Shown here: positions 1 through 11,802 of the stretch, piece after piece
How the letters are laid out: each line of letters opens with the position of its first letter
Numbering within the stretch: the stretch's first letter is position 1
Origin: Ailurus styani
Lineage: Eukaryota > Chordata > Mammalia > Carnivora > Ailuridae
Assembly (NCBI GenBank): GCA_002007465.1
Contig: LNAC01000277.1
Span: forward strand, 1,700,989-1,764,988
Direction of reading: 5' to 3'
Length of the DNA: 64,000 nt
Made by a program: the position numbers and the translations under genes
Notes under the pieces: model-generated
Database searches by the model: none
What the model was told of the DNA's origin: nothing
What the model saw: the letters and a program-made list of their open reading frames with translations, nothing else

Positions 1-380
1 CTTAGGGTGGCAATGTTTGAAGTGATGAGAATTTAGATGTATTCTGACGGGAGAGATGACTGAATTTCATGAAGGATTGAGTATGGGATGCCAGAGGAAA
101 ATGGTGACAAGAATGGAGATGCCACTAATGAATGCAGAGAAGTGAGGAGTTGCAGCAGACATGAAGGGGACATCAGGGGTTTGGACATGTTAAGTTTGCG
201 GTGTTCATTCAATATCTGTGTGTGGATGTCAAGAGGTAGTTGGATGTGTGAGTCTGGTGTTTGGGGAAAAAGTCTGAGCTGGAGATACAAATTTGGGAGT
301 TGTCAGTAGTAAGATGGCATTTTAAAGCCACAAAACTTAGATGAGCTCACCAAGGAATGACTGTGGATAGTAAAAATGTG
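1..380 (+). mobile_element. ancient L2-like interspersed repeat, runs off left edge
   Basis: The stretch resembles a remembered old mammalian repeat family. Its recognisable run is a TTTGGACATGTTAAGTTTG block, then a GTTGGATGTGTGAGTCTGG block, then an AATTTGGGAGTTGTCAG block, all in the expected order. I cannot assign the subfamily (L2-like or MER-like). Short open frames on both strands here are not coding. Confidence 0.5.
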
Positions 381-1199
381 TAGTTAATAAAATCACATGT
401 AAGTAAGTGAATCTGTATTATTTACACCTGAATACTGACATTCAAAAAGTACCAGAACATCTATCTGTATGTTTGTCTCTATGTTTGAATTTCTGAGAAG
501 CACACTCTAAACACTGTACACCTCTGTCTAAGAACCAGTAGAATAAATTTTTACCAACTTTCCTGCTTAATTAACAAAGTTGAGAACCCAAAATGTTAGA
601 CTTTTTTCTTACATAATTATTCTACCTGCAGAAATGAAACCTAATGTTAGGGCCAGAAGCCAATTTGCTTATTAAGTTCACTTCTCTGTATATTTTAGAC
701 CTGAATTACACTTATCAGTATTTTCCATTTTCTTCGATCTCTGCTGCATTAGGACTAAAATAAAATCTATATTCTTCCTTCTGTACTTATAAAAATTGTG
801 TTAACTACTTTGAATCAAATAGTCTTCACTGCATTCTTACAGTGAAAATTTCTTGCAGGGCAATTTCCCACATATACTTCTTCCACAGAACAATGCAAAG
901 GAAACTGTCTTATTTCCATTACTGGAGAAAAGATTTACCCAGTCTACACAAACTATATTGCAGGGGAACTTCAGGGTAGCATGGCTGAGGGAGCACACCA
1001 GAATTTCATCTCCCTGGTCTTCCCTTTGTTCCTTCAAGGTACAGTAGATACTTAGTGGAAGACCTTGATTAGATTCATGAATGTTTTGGGCTAAGGAATC
1101 ATTGCAATCACTTACTATCTCTCAATTTATAAATTATATCAAAGATGAAGCTCTTATCAAGTATTTGCAATTCTTGCTTATATATCTTCTTTCCCCCAT
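381..1199. other. no recognisable feature
   Basis: AT-rich sequence with no repeat, gene or RNA that I can recognise. Two overlapping open frames of about 65 codons on opposite strands near 837-1047 have no family resemblance and look like chance. Confidence 0.5.
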
Positions 1200-1640
1200 A
1201 TCAGGTTCCTAGGGCTGCTGCAACAAATTAGCACACACTTGGTGATTTATTTTCTCACAGTTCTGGAAGTCTGAAGTCTGAAATAAAGTTGTCTGTGGGG
1301 CCACGCTCCTTCTGAATGCTCCATCCTTCCTTGCCTCCAGCTTCTGGTGGCTCCAACTATTCCTTTGTTAGTGGCAGCATAACTCTAATCTCTTCTGTCT
1401 TTCCATTGTTTTCTCCCTCAGCATCTCTGTGTCTCAAATCTCCCTCTCCTTTCTCTTATAAGGTCCACCCCAAATCTAGAAGGTTCTCATCCTGAGATCC
1501 TTAACTTAATTACTTAATTATATCTGCAATGACCCTACTCCCAAATAAGGTCATAATCATAGGTACCAGAGGTGTGAACTTTGGACCTAGGATTTAGACA
1601 TACCGTTTTGGGAGATAGTATTCAATCCATTGCACCTTCC
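1200..1640 (-). mobile_element. MaLR-type LTR (MLT1-like), minus orientation
   Basis: The left end is the reverse complement of the typical MLT1 3' end: TTCCTAGGGCTGCTGCAACA, then a TTATTTTCTCACAGTTCTGG block. Further right it has the reversed MLT1 body, including TCTTATAAGG and CCCAAATAAGGTCATAATCA. ERVL-MaLR solo LTRs of this kind are common in placental genomes. No matching LTR in the same orientation lies nearby, so it is a solo LTR. Confidence 0.8.
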
Positions 1641-1682
1641 TCTCTCCCTGTCTGTCTCTCCCTCCCTCCCTCCCTTCCTTCT
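1641..1682. repeat. CT-rich low-complexity tract
   Basis: A pyrimidine-only tract of CCCT and CTGT units sits directly beyond the LTR. Confidence 0.7.
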
Positions 1683-1704
1683 TGAGATATTTATTCAGTA
1701 TGTA

Positions 1705-1775
1705 TGTGGAAACGTCAAGAGGAAATTGGCTGTATAAGTCAGGTGTTCAGGGGGGAAGTCTTCCCTAAGATTTGG
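1705..1775 (+). mobile_element. fragment of the L2-like repeat seen at 1-380
   Basis: It carries the same order of blocks as the copy at 210-280: GTCAAGAGG, then TTGG.TGTATAAGTC, then GGTGTTCAGG. It is probably a dispersed piece of the same family. Confidence 0.4.
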
Positions 1776-1799
1776 TCCCTGCTGCTGATAGGTCAGTCT

Positions 1800-4560
1800 T
1801 TAGCAGGAGCACGGGCGAGAGGGGGCTCATGTTTTAGGTCCATGAATAGGTTTAATCTCTACCACTAGGGGTACTCTGTTCATAGTCCTTTTATATACCA
1901 TCTTTGGGGTGACCAAAGATGGAGCCTGACTGATGTCCAGCCCATTGGATTCATGAGCATATCCTCTATGAAGTTTGATCTCTGGGAAGCAATACCATGA
2001 GCACAGATACCTTCCTAATTTGTGCCACTCCACAAGTCCATCCATGTGTTTCACCCCTCAAACTCCTTGCCTCCATTCTCCTAATATTTTAGGCTCTTCA
2101 TCAACCATCCAAGCCACTGGAGTCTGTTTATATTATTTCCCAGGCCATTTCTTCCTTTATATAAATGTGATGACCTGAAATGTTTGCAGCTCCACCCACT
2201 GAGCGGATTGCCCTGCACAATTATCCTTCAGGGCCAACTCTGAGTGGGATTGTAATTTAGCGACAGTCCATTTTTGGCTTGCACCAATGTACTGAGCCAA
2301 TCCATCCATTAAGTGAGGCTTGAGAATTTTCCTCCCTCATCAGCTGGTCACAGGAAATTTCCTGAGTTCTTAGGTAGAAAGTGAGGAGGTAATATCAGTT
2401 CAATAGTAATAGGTGAAATGAGTCTGAGCCACATGTTCATGTATTTTACTAATGCTCTCTGCACCAGCCTGGGCTTGATCCCCACGGATCATTTCTGCTC
2501 TATAAGGAATTGCTCTTGCACCCACTCAACATTATGACTTTGAAGATCTGATGGTCACTGATATTGCATAGTCACTGATATGCCACTATCAAGCTTTTGG
2601 TCCCTACGAGGGCTCAGGAGCATCCCAGGACCTAGTTTTCAAGTGATGAGCAATCCTTTTCTGAAGAACATGAGATCTTGCTCTAGAACCCTAGGACCCT
2701 TCTGCTAGGGCTTGCCAAAGACTCACACAGTGTCCTCTCTACCACCATTCGATCTGCAAGATCCTATGACCTAAGAGGCAGGGGAGATTGAACTAGAGCT
2801 TGGACCTGCTGTAAGAACCCTTTACTGGTTTGAGTCCCCCTTAAAACTGATAGCCTTCTAAGTCACATGATGGAGAATGGGTGGGGGGAATATTCTCAAG
2901 TATGGCTTATACTGCTTCAAAATCTAAATAAGCACTGTACCTCTTAATGTCAGGGGGTACATGGAGCAATAATTTATCCTTTACTTTAGATAGGTTGTCT
3001 TGGCATGTCTCAGATAAATGGACTTATACAAAACTTACCAATATGATGGACCTATACATTTATTTCCTATTTCTGACATGCAAATTTGTTGGCAGAGCAT
3101 CCAGAGTACTTACCACTTTCTGTTTAACATGGAGTTATCAGAACATTGGACCAATGTATCATTCTATAGAATTTTAAGACAGTCCTGTCCTACTATACTG
3201 TGACAGAGAGCATGAGAGATAACCTAGCCCCTGAGAAAGACATAAGATGTGAACTGCTGTTTTCTCCATATGAAAGCAAATTATTTCTTCTTTTCTTTAC
3301 TGATGGGGATTAAAAAGAGCTATTATTAGAGCATTAGCAATAATAAGGAACCCAGAGTTTTTGTTGATTTCTTCCAGTAAATATTTGTTTGGTTCACAGA
3401 ACCATTAGAGTGACTCTAAGATGTGTTTGTTGGTTTAGGATACAGTTATCACCTGGCCTCAGTAAACATCCATGACAACCCTTATGATGGAATTTGGGAT
3501 CCCAAGGTATTATTGCTACCTCAAGCCTTGTATATAACAGCTCTCAAAAAGTTCGAATTTTCCCCTTTATTCGGTGTGAAGTTCCTCTGATAAACAGCAT
3601 CCCATCTCTTTGGGGAAATATTGGAGGAATATTTATTGAGTATACTTACAGTGATGATCAGGGTACTTCCTCAAGAAGAAAAAGTCTCTGCTTTAATCAA
3701 TGGCATTTACATCTGAGATTTGACTCAGATATGGGAACTGAGCAAGGAATTGTAGTACACTATTGAAGTAGTAGTTGTTAACCTTCTTCTTGCCAGCTCT
3801 GAATTTTTTTCTTGTTTTACAAATCAAGAAATTCCCTAGACAGCTGACCATCTATCTCATCCCTAAGATAATGATCTATTAGTCGTCATGAAAGATCAAG
3901 ATAGGCCAAGGTGCGTTGTTTACCACTCTGGCTTAGCTACCCATTATGGTACTTATGTCTACCTTTGCAGTGTCTTCCGGCTTCTGCTACTCTGGAAGCT
4001 TATCATCTCCACTGAAACTATAGATTCTGTTCCATGACAGCATATTCTACTCTCTACCTTGGCCCTCAGAAGACTGTCATCATTATCCAGATATGACAGT
4101 GCCCCCAACAACTGGCATTCCTTATTGCCTCATAAAGGGCATTTAGGGCAGAGCCCTAAATTTCTTAATTAACCTGTTCTATAATAATAGTGAAGTGTTT
4201 TTAACAGATTGAGTCATACTTGTTAGATACACTATCACATCCTCTTGACCTACCTGACTTTAACCAAGGAATACTGAACAGTTATGTGCTCTCTGTTGCA
4301 TCTCTCTGCTTGGCTACTCCTTAAGCTGTAGAGACCACTCACCTATGCACAGGGACCACCCCAAAATGGGGAGGTGTTAATGTCCCCAAGCTCAGCCTTC
4401 AACCCATAGGGAACAGGAGGTGGTAGAATGCTTTAGTCTCCCTTTCCTGAAGTGGGACAATTCTGATATGCATTCTGCCCAGCTCCTCAGAGGACCACCA
4501 GAAAAATTGCATCCCACAGATTAACATACTCTCAAAGCATCACTGATTGGTCTCCTACAA
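1800..4560 (-). mobile_element. decayed class III (ERVL-like) retrovirus internal region
   Basis: Read on the minus strand, 2160-2210 gives a short peptide resembling the start of the ERVL-type RNase H region (SAQW.EL). Downstream on the same strand (to about 1830) is an open stretch of 75 codons. The rest of the region fits decayed pol/gag sequence of the same kind, but is broken by stops and frameshifts in all frames. No LTR pair in matching orientation flanks it: the LTR at 1200-1640 is minus and the one at 4569-5050 is plus. The family assignment comes from memory of ERVL pol. The region is inert. Confidence 0.5.
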
Positions 4561-4568
4561 TTCACTCT

Positions 4569-5052
4569 GTGGTGTGCAGAATGGCCCCCAAAGATGTCCA
4601 CATCAGAACCCCCAGAATACATTAATATATTAACTTACATGGCAGAAGACCTTGCCAATAGGATTGAGTTTAAGGACCATGAGATGGGGAGATTTTCCTG
4701 GGTATTCCAGGGGGGCCCAAGCTGATCAGAGGAGGCTTCAAATGCAGAGAAACTTTCCTGGCTATGGTCAGAGAGAGAGGTGACTATGGAAGAATGGTCC
4801 TAAAGAGGCAAAATTGTTGGCTTTGAATATGGTGGAAGGATTTATAAGCAAAGGAGTATAGGCAGGCCTCTAGAAGCTGAAAAAGGCAAGGAAACACATT
4901 CTCCCCTAGAGCCTCCAGAAATAAATGCAGGCCACTGACACCATGATTTTAGCCCCTTGAAACCTGTTGGATTACTAATCTACAAAACTCTATAATAATA
5001 AATTTGTGTTGCCCTAAGTTTGTGGCAACGGGTTATAGAAGCAATAGGAAAT
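4569..5052 (+). mobile_element. MaLR-type LTR, plus orientation
   Basis: It starts with a GCAGAATGGCCCCCAAAGAT block. It then has the internal GGCTTTGAATATGGTGGA and AGGCCTCTAGAAGCTG blocks. It ends with ATAATAAATTTGTGTTG and AAGTTTGTGGCAACGGGTTA, the usual polyadenylation-signal end of MLT1/MST-like LTRs. The subfamily is not resolved. Confidence 0.75.
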
Positions 5053-5354
5053 AAATATGCCTATTTCACTTTTTTTATTTCTTCACTTCTGTTTCCTAGA
5101 ATAATCTCTGAAATAAACTACCTGCAGCCAATTCCTTGTCTCAGAGTTCAAGTAGCTGTGCATTACAGGACTAATGGTATATAAACAAAGTAAATATCTA
5201 AAGGGAAGCTTTAGGAATAAGGTCAAAGAAGAGGAAGGTAGTGTTTATTTCTACTTGGAAGAGACAGTCATTCAGTTTTGCAAGTTTTGGGGCCTACTGG
5301 GCCATACTATTTTTTAGATAGTACCACAGAAAAGAACAAATACTTGTCTTGGAC
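5053..5354. other. no recognisable feature
   Basis: AT-rich spacer with no repeat or gene that I recognise. Confidence 0.4.
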
Positions 5355-5535
5355 TCATTTCCCTCATTTGTCAGGCTGGGTCCTTCAAGACTCAGCTAAG
5401 ACACTCCTTCTTCTAGGATGCCTTTATGGGCATAGTCCAGAGAAAGATAACTTCTCCTTGCTTAGAGGAGGATGCTTAGAGCTTTCTATCTTAGCATTAC
5501 CATAGTGTTTTATAATTGCTTGTCTATGTGTCTGT
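5355..5535 (+). mobile_element. L2 LINE 3' remnant
   Basis: The run CTTCAAGACTCAGCTAAGAC, then an ACTCCTTCTTCTAGGATGCC block, then GTGTTTTATAATTGCTTGTC matches the 3' part of L2 elements as I remember it. It is diverged and partial. Confidence 0.55.
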
Positions 5536-5537
5536 TT

Positions 5538-5634
5538 CCCCTTAAATCTATTAGTCATTTTTCTTTCTTTTCTTTCTTTCCCTTAAATCTATCAGTCATT
5601 TTTCTGTCTTCCCTTTAATCTAGTCATTTTTCAT
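5538..5634. repeat. three-unit imperfect minisatellite
   Basis: Three similar units start at 5538, 5580 and 5611. Each reads CCCTTAAATCTA, a short variable part, then GTCATTTTTC. The first spacer is a CTTT-rich tract. Unit spacing is 42 and 31 bp. Confidence 0.75.
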
Positions 5635-5664
5635 TTCCAGTGTCCAGCATGGTGCTTGGTGTAT

Positions 5665-5750
5665 GTGTGTGTGTCATGACATGTCATATCATATCATATC
5701 ACATCATACTATATTATACTATACTATGCTGTATTTCATTTCATTTTAGG
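5665..5750. repeat. (CATAT)n and related pentamer microsatellite
   Basis: A short GT run at 5665-5673 is followed by CATAT-type units, then TATAC-type and TTCAT-type units. This is degenerate simple sequence. Confidence 0.75.
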
Positions 5751-6119
5751 GCTTATTTTATTTTTGTAGATTTTTAGTTCATGTATCCTTTCTCTCCTAA
5801 TTCTCCCTAATGAGGTATTTGTATTTTTCTTGTTGTCTGGGATATCTCTTTATGTAGGAGAATATCCCTTGCAACAAACCCTCCCTTTAGAGGTCACTAA
5901 AATGAGCAGTAGTGGTTGAGTAGTGCTCTCCAAGGAAAGCAATGGGAATGAGCAGAAGGGTTTCCTTTGCTGGCATAAGCCACCCACTGTCACCAAAGAG
6001 GTTTGACTGACCCTCACTCTACACATACCTAGTTTCACCTATCTTTGAGGATGGATGTGAGGCAGGTATATGAATAAAATTAAGAAATGATTTGGACTTG
6101 AATAACTCTGGTATCATAT

Positions 6120-6262
6120 TCTCCCTAACTAGATTACTAAATCTTTGTGGGAAGAGAATGTGTCTGTCTTCTCAGTATGACCAGTGCTCCAGTGCTACCA
6201 CGTTGTCTGGTACATAGCAAGAACTAATTCAATGTTATCTAAATATCAATCAATCAGTAGTC
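6120..6262 (+). mobile_element. L2/MIR-type 3' remnant
   Basis: TGTGGGAAGAGAATGTGTCTG, then a GTCTGGTACATAGCAAGAAC block, follows the usual 3' end of L2 (a 'gggcagggactgtgtc ... cctggcacatag' pattern). Confidence 0.55.
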
Positions 6263-6582
6263 AGCATTATGGAAGAGGAAGGGACTTCAGAAATTATCCC
6301 AATCAGAATTTCCTAAATTGTCTTCTGTTACTGAATCAAAAATCTGGGAAATCCAGCACATATATTTTTCTAAAGATGCATCATATTCGTTAGCATACTA
6401 AAGGCCCTGAGAAGTTCTGCAGTTTAGAAACATTTTATTCTGTTTAATCTAATATGAAACACTCTACCTTTTTTTCCCCTTCATTAACAGAATGTTAATG
6501 TTGTGCTCATGAATATTGGGAAGAGCAATTCTGTTCTAATCACTTAATGTAGCAGAATATTTAGTGAGCTACTTCAGCTTCT

Positions 6583-6668
6583 CCCAGCTGGTTGATAGCA
6601 GAGCTGGGGCTAACATCCAGTCTCTTGAGTTCCATTTCAGTGCTTCTTTCCACTGTAAGATGCAGCAA
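6583..6668 (+). mobile_element. MIR SINE 3' fragment
   Basis: Blocks AGCAGAGCTGGGGCTAACAT and AGTGCTTCTTTCCACTGTA match the 3' part of the MIR consensus. Confidence 0.6.
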
Positions 6669-7140
6669 CTGTCACTCAGTGGTAATGATTGGTGATATAG
6701 TTTGGAATGCCCCTGCTGCTAAGGGAAGGAGACTAAAGAGAAAGAAAACATCAGCAACATTTTATAGAAAACTTTTCAAAGAGACACACATCATCCATAT
6801 TGTACTTTAAAAAATTTAGGAATGAAAGAAAATTATTTTCATTTGCAAGTTTAATATTAATGAGAGTGGCTTATTATTTGAAGCAATGCCAATTGCAAAG
6901 TGCATTAGAAAATGGGGCCTCAATGACTTATTTGAAGAAAAGAAAGATAATTTAAAGAAAAGCTGGATGATAAAAGTCTAAATCAGACATGAAGTCTAGG
7001 GTGAGAGCTTGGTTGGGAACATATTTTCAATTTCCCGTGATCCATAGAAGCATAAACAAAGTGGAACAAAAAACCCAAATAAAGTCTTTTTATTAGTTTA
7101 AAAAATTGAACCTACCTGTTTGAAGAAAATTAAAGGAGGA
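6669..7140. other. no recognisable feature
   Basis: AT-rich spacer with nothing I can assign. Confidence 0.4.
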
Positions 7141-7144
7141 TACT

Positions 7145-7270
7145 ATTCATTGAATGCTTATTTTAATCAGGTATCATAATACGTTATTTTACCTAATTGT
7201 CGTAAGACATGTGGAAGATGACCATTATTGTCACCCCCTTTTACAGACAGGTAATTGAGGCATGGGAAGG
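7145..7270 (+). mobile_element. MIR SINE, diverged
   Basis: It follows the MIR consensus order: TTCATTGAATGCTTATTTTA, then TATTGTCACCCCCTTTTACA, then GAGGCATGGGAAGGTTAA. Confidence 0.6.
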
Positions 7271-7324
7271 TTAAATTTCTGTAGAAGTCATAATTAGGAA
7301 AAAATACAAGACCGATTAAATCTT

Positions 7325-7526
7325 TTTTTTTATTTTTTAAAGATTTTATTTATTTATTTCACAGAGGGAGAGAGATCACAAGGAGGCAGAGAGGCAGACA
7401 GAGAGAGGGGGGAGCAGGCTCCCCGCCGAGCAGGGAGCCCAATGCGGGCCTCGATCCCAGGACCCTGAGATCATGACCTGAGCCGGAAAGCAGAGGCTTT
7501 AACCCACTGAGCCACCCAGGCGCCCT
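7325..7526 (-). mobile_element. CAN-type SINE with 16-bp TSD
   Basis: A tRNA-Lys-derived carnivoran SINE in reverse. It has a T-rich tail on the left, a CT/GA-rich middle and the tRNA-like head ending GAGCCACCCAGGCGCCC. It is flanked by AGACCGATTAAATCTT at 7309-7324 and 7527-7542, an exact TSD. The good head match and intact TSD suggest a fairly young copy. Confidence 0.95.
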
Positions 7527-7542
7527 AGACCGATTAAATCTT

Positions 7543-8270
7543 AAAGTCCAAGTTCTTTCATCATTCCATAGTACATAATACTAGTCTTAGCTCTCCAAGG
7601 AAAATACTGAAAGAAAGACCTTAGGTCTTTGAGAACCCAGGACATGTGGTCCAGTCCTCTCATTCTGAGTCTTCAATGGAAGGGTCTAATGGTGCTCAGG
7701 AGGCTGCCAAGTCTGTACTTGGAGGTGAAGATGTAGCTTCTCTGGGATCCAAAGACTCTGCTTGGGTAACAACCTACAAGGTAGTAAACAAAAACAAACA
7801 CAAGGGAAAAACAAAGGAAAAAGAAACTAGTCATCACAGGGAAGGAAGCAATTAAACAAGAGACAGATTAAAAATTTTTTGTTTCATCTCAACCTTTCTC
7901 AGTAAGCAGAGCAGAAAATTGTCATAAAATATCAGGCATTTCAAAGAAAATTTAAAAAAGAATATTGCCAGTTAGGTATAGACTAATCAAATGCCCGAGT
8001 CCATAGTTTTCCCCTAGAAATGACTCAGTAAGCCAGTTTGTATGGTGACTGCATTTTGAAGCAGATTAAGGCAAACATCTTAATAGACAGAGTATCTCTT
8101 TGTGCTTTCAAAGTAAAAAGAGATGATTGGTGTTAGGCTAAATACCTTTAATAATGCATTTTTTTTTAAGTCTCTGCATATGGAATCTTTGGCCAATAAT
8201 GAAAGATTATGCTATTTTCTGAAATGGCCTTTCTCTTTCCTTCCATACAGATGACAGGATAATAAGCCAA
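7543..8270. other. no recognisable repeat; one short open frame
   Basis: It includes a 69-codon open frame at 7646-7855. This frame has no domain, signal or family that I recognise and ends in a Lys-rich AAAC-derived tail. I do not regard it as a gene. Confidence 0.4.
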
Positions 8271-8720
8271 CATATGGTGCTCACAGTATCTGTCCCTGTC
8301 CTTCACTGTCTCCCATCCTCCATATTCACTCAGCCCACTGAGTTACATTTTAGCCCTTCCTCTCTCTGTCTGTCTCTTCAATATCAGACTCTCAAATCTC
8401 TTTTGGTCCACGATCTCTGCCACTTCTTTGCTACTATTGCATCTACTCACCTTTCCTAATGATTTCAGACTGTCACACTGTTCCATCCTTAATTGCTGCC
8501 CTCCTCAACCAGGTTTTGTGATCAGATGGAGTTAAACAGTAATCAGTGCCACCCTAAGTCCTTTGCATTTTAACCTTCCTTCCCCTCCTCTGACCACCCC
8601 TCCTTCCCTCTCTTAGATTCTGACTCCCACCAGCCTGTGTGACTCCCACTGTCTGCTCTGTTTTCTGTTCTTTAGGCTTCTAGTCTCTGGAGAACAGAGA
8701 CCATGAAAGTACACTGAATA
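8271..8720 (+). mobile_element. probable L2 LINE remnant
   Basis: A pyrimidine-rich stretch in L2 3'-end style: TCTGTTTTCTGTTCTTTAGG, then a CTCTGGAGAACAGAGACCAT block. The divergence is high, so this is a tentative call. Confidence 0.35.
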
Positions 8721-9194
8721 GGGATCCCATTTGATGCTCACCATGCAGTACTGATTAGCTTTCTAGTTATCTAAAATTATTAGTTAACTGAATGTATAAT
8801 CTCTCTCCCTTAGATAGCTTCTTAGATAGCTTCCTAAGAAAACATTCATGTATATCCCTCCATGTGCCAATCACTCTCATGCTCCCTTGGACAATGACAA
8901 TTAGTAGTGCAGACTGAACTCTACCCCCTCAAGCAGTGAGTCTCATTTCCCTACCCTGTAAGATCTCTCAACCAATGTAGGCTGTCTGCATAACCCTCAG
9001 CTGTGTGTTTTTATACAACATGTGGTATGTACTCCATCTTGGCCTCCCTCTCTGTCATTTATTTGATATTTTATTGAACCCTTTCAACATAAAAGAGCAT
9101 ACAATTGATAATGAAGCTTTTGCAAATGAGCAAAGGAGAAGGATCATCCTGGTTTTCATAGGGCAAGTTTACGTTATATAATTATACAATTCAA

Positions 9195-9610
9195 ATGCTT
9201 TTGATTTCAAGTAACAGAAAATCCTGACCCAAAGTGGTTTAAATAATAAAGAAAAATATATTACCTCACCTAATTGGAGGTTAGATTTTAGAACTGTTAC
9301 AGTGGCTCAACATCATGAAAGACCTTGGTTCTTCATTTGTTTCTCTGCCTCCTCCTTATGTTAGCTTCGCTCTCAGGTTGTCTTGCCTTGTGACTGTAAA
9401 ATGGCTGGAGTGGTTGCAGGGATATCAAGAGACAGAAATGCTCAGAGACAGAAAAGGACTGTGTCTTCCAGGGCCTCCTACTGTGGAGTGAACAAAGATT
9501 TTTCTAGACACCCCAGTAAAATCACCATGACTTGGCATGGCCACCAGGACCAGCTACCAGTTACAATTTACCTTTGGAGCTGGAGATGAGGAAAAACGTT
9601 GGACACCTCA
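9195..9610 (+). mobile_element. ancient interspersed repeat, unnamed
   Basis: It begins ATTTCAAGTAACAGAAAATC and runs through AAAGTGGTTTAAATAATAAA to a cation-rich body. The same family, with an AACAGAAAA...TTTATTG head, seems to recur at 39478-39960 and 54190-54430. I cannot assign the name with certainty. Confidence 0.45.
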
Positions 9611-10199
9611 GCAACTCCATGGATAAATCTTAACTGACTCAATGTCATTTGCCCACAGGAGTCATGATGCATTATTGCTGGTTCCAGTGAGTGAGAGCCC
9701 TAGTTCTGGCAGCATTTCGTGCTACTTCTGTACCCTTCCTTGGTGCACAGAAACCAATTTTGCTGCCAAAGACCCATGGGTCCTGAAAATCCTCTGTGTG
9801 GCTGAGATCCTATGTGTACCTCTCATGCTGACTATATCATCATCCTATTCCTGTTCCATCCTGAGCGGCCTTGTTTGCTGAGACACACGACGTTGCCATT
9901 TTTCTCCTATTGTTCCATCCCTCCTAGAGGGTCTGCTCAGGAACAGAGGCTCTGATCTCTACTCTTGCATTCTACAGTCTGGACATTGTATTATCACTTA
10001 CTGTCCCCTACCCTTTCCTCTCTCCCAGAGCTCAGTCCAAATGGCACAGAGTTCAACCAATATCTAAACTCCCTTTCCTCTGAAATTTCCTTCATACTCC
10101 CACCTTCTTACTTTGGGAATCTTCATAAAATGTTGTTGATGTGAAGTCATGCTCTGATTTATCGTGATTTTATTCATACCAAATTCTTTTAGCACCTAC
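9611..10199. other. no recognisable feature
   Basis: Mixed-composition spacer. An open frame of 79 codons at 9642-9881 shows no recognisable family. Confidence 0.35.
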
Positions 10200-10329
10200 T
10201 CTTATCAAAGTCAAAGTGCACATAGGTATATAAGGAGAAAGAGACTGAGTGGCAGAATCTTAGAAAGCTTTATGGGGAAGGTTTTTGTGGAGAGATATAA
10301 AAGATGAATAGGAATTTTCAGGAATAGTG
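10200..10329 (+). mobile_element. L2-like repeat, left part
   Basis: The AAAGCTTTATGGGGAAGG and GATGAATAGGAATTTTCAGG blocks match the 'gcttcctggaggaggtg ... gatgagtaggagttc' part of the old family. The L1 scrap that follows may have split it from 10620-11150. Confidence 0.35.
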
Positions 10330-10605
10330 AGGTAGGGAGTGGTTTTGATTGACATTGCCCAGATTATTAATGCTATTGAGCACCTTTTTAATGTACCTAT
10401 TGGTTACTGCATGTCTTTTTTTGGGAAAAATTTTTATTTAGATCTTCTGCCCATTTTTAAGTCGGATTATTTATTTTTTTGCTATTGAGTTACATGAGTC
10501 TTTAAATATATTTTGGATATTGACTCCATATCAGATATATGACTTGCAAATATTTTCTCCCATTCAGTAGGTTGCCTTTTCATTTTGTTGATGGTTAGGA
10601 AGTTC
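10330..10605 (-). mobile_element. L1 ORF2-region scrap, reverse orientation
   Basis: Typical reversed L1 ORF2 blocks appear in order: AGATCTTCTGCCCATTTTTA, then TTTGCTATTGAGTTACATGA, then GCAAATATTTTCTCCCATTC. The copy is short and without coding capacity. Confidence 0.8.
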
Positions 10606-10619
10606 TTGCTCTTCTCTAA

Positions 10620-11150
10620 GAGAAAACTGACAAGACCCCACAATATGTTAGCAGTAGGAAAATGGCAGTGGTAGGGGTGATAAAACAGGAAGTTCTGATA
10701 GAAATTGATGACTGATTCAAAATAGAGTAAGGTAAAGGACAAATTTAGGGTGACCCTCAAGTTTCTGGCTTCAGTAAGTGGATGTTTGTGTGCCATCTTA
10801 CATGACAATAGATGTCAACCATAGGTATGCTTCTGAATGTGTTGAGTTGGGGAGTTTTCCAGGTAGAGCAGAGTAGAAGGCATCAACATTGGACATAAGG
10901 ATCTGGAAAGGGCAAGTCATTTGGGCTAGCTGTAAATTTAGGAGTTATAAGTACCAAGATTATAATTAGAGTCATTAACATGTATATGATTGTCCAGGGG
11001 GAATATTTAGCATGAGGAAGGGAAGGGATGACTGAGGAAACAGAAGAGAGGGAGCCTTGAAAACATCTACAGTAATGTATGGACACTATAAATCTGTACT
11101 GGTATCCATCTGCAGGACCACATGGTATCTGCAGTGGTACTAAGCAAGCC
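10620..11150 (+). mobile_element. ancient L2-like repeat
   Basis: It resembles the same family as 1-380. The recognisable blocks are GGGTGACCCTCAAGTTTCTG, CAGAGTAGAAGGCATCAACA and AATTTAGGAGTTATAAGTAC. It is strongly diverged. Minus-strand open frames of 105 and 108 codons across it are chance. Confidence 0.45.
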
Positions 11151-11208
11151 AAGTATAGGAAGGGAGAAGAGTATATAGGCTTCTTTAATTTCACCTTCAA
11201 ATCAAAAG

Positions 11209-11413
11209 TTCCTTATTTTTTTAAGATTTTTATTTATTCATTTATTTGACAGAGAGAGAGAGGTCACAAGTAGGCAGAGAGGCAGGCAGAGAAAGAGGGG
11301 GAAGCAGGCTCCCCACTAAGCAGAGAGCCCGATTTGGGGCTCGATCCCAGGACCCTGAGATCATGATCTGAGCCGAAGGCAGGGGCTTAACCCAGTGAGT
11401 CACACAGGTGCCC
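11209..11413 (-). mobile_element. CAN-type SINE with 11-bp TSD
   Basis: A reversed arctoid SINE with TTTAAGATTTTTATTTATTC at its tail side and a tRNA-like head ending GAGTCACACAGGTGCCC. The TSD CAAATCAAAAG is at 11198-11208 and 11414-11424. Confidence 0.93.
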
Positions 11414-11697
11414 CAAATCAAAAGCTTCTTAATCTTTATTCTCCCTTTTATCTGTGCCTTTTTGCCTTGACTAACTCATCATCCTTGCATTTAGTCCCAT
11501 CCCTCCCAGCATTTGCAGGAGTCTTTACTCATTGACCATATTCATGCTTACATTGTTGCATTGTTCTCTCCCTCTGCTGATTCCCTCTCCTTTTCTTACA
11601 AGATCCTGGCTCTCTAACTTAATAAAACACTTCCATCTTCCTCTTGCCCTCCTTTGTTCAAATCTGTTCAATCCTTTCTGTTATAACCTTACTTGTT

Positions 11698-11802
11698 TTA
11701 TCTATTACGGAGAGGGGGGGATGTTGAAATCTCTGACTATAATCGTGAGTTCGTCTGTTTCTTATTCCAGTTCTGCTTTATGTATTTTAGAGCTCTGATA
11801 TT
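11698..11802 (-). mobile_element. L1 ORF2 scrap, reverse orientation
   Basis: GATGTTGAAATCTCTGACTA, then an ATTCCAGTTCTGCTTTATGT block, is a familiar reversed L1 ORF2 segment. Confidence 0.65.

Noticed and set aside
1200..5052. Intact provirus with paired LTRs
   Set aside because: The flanking LTRs are opposite in orientation and differ in type, and the internal region is decayed.
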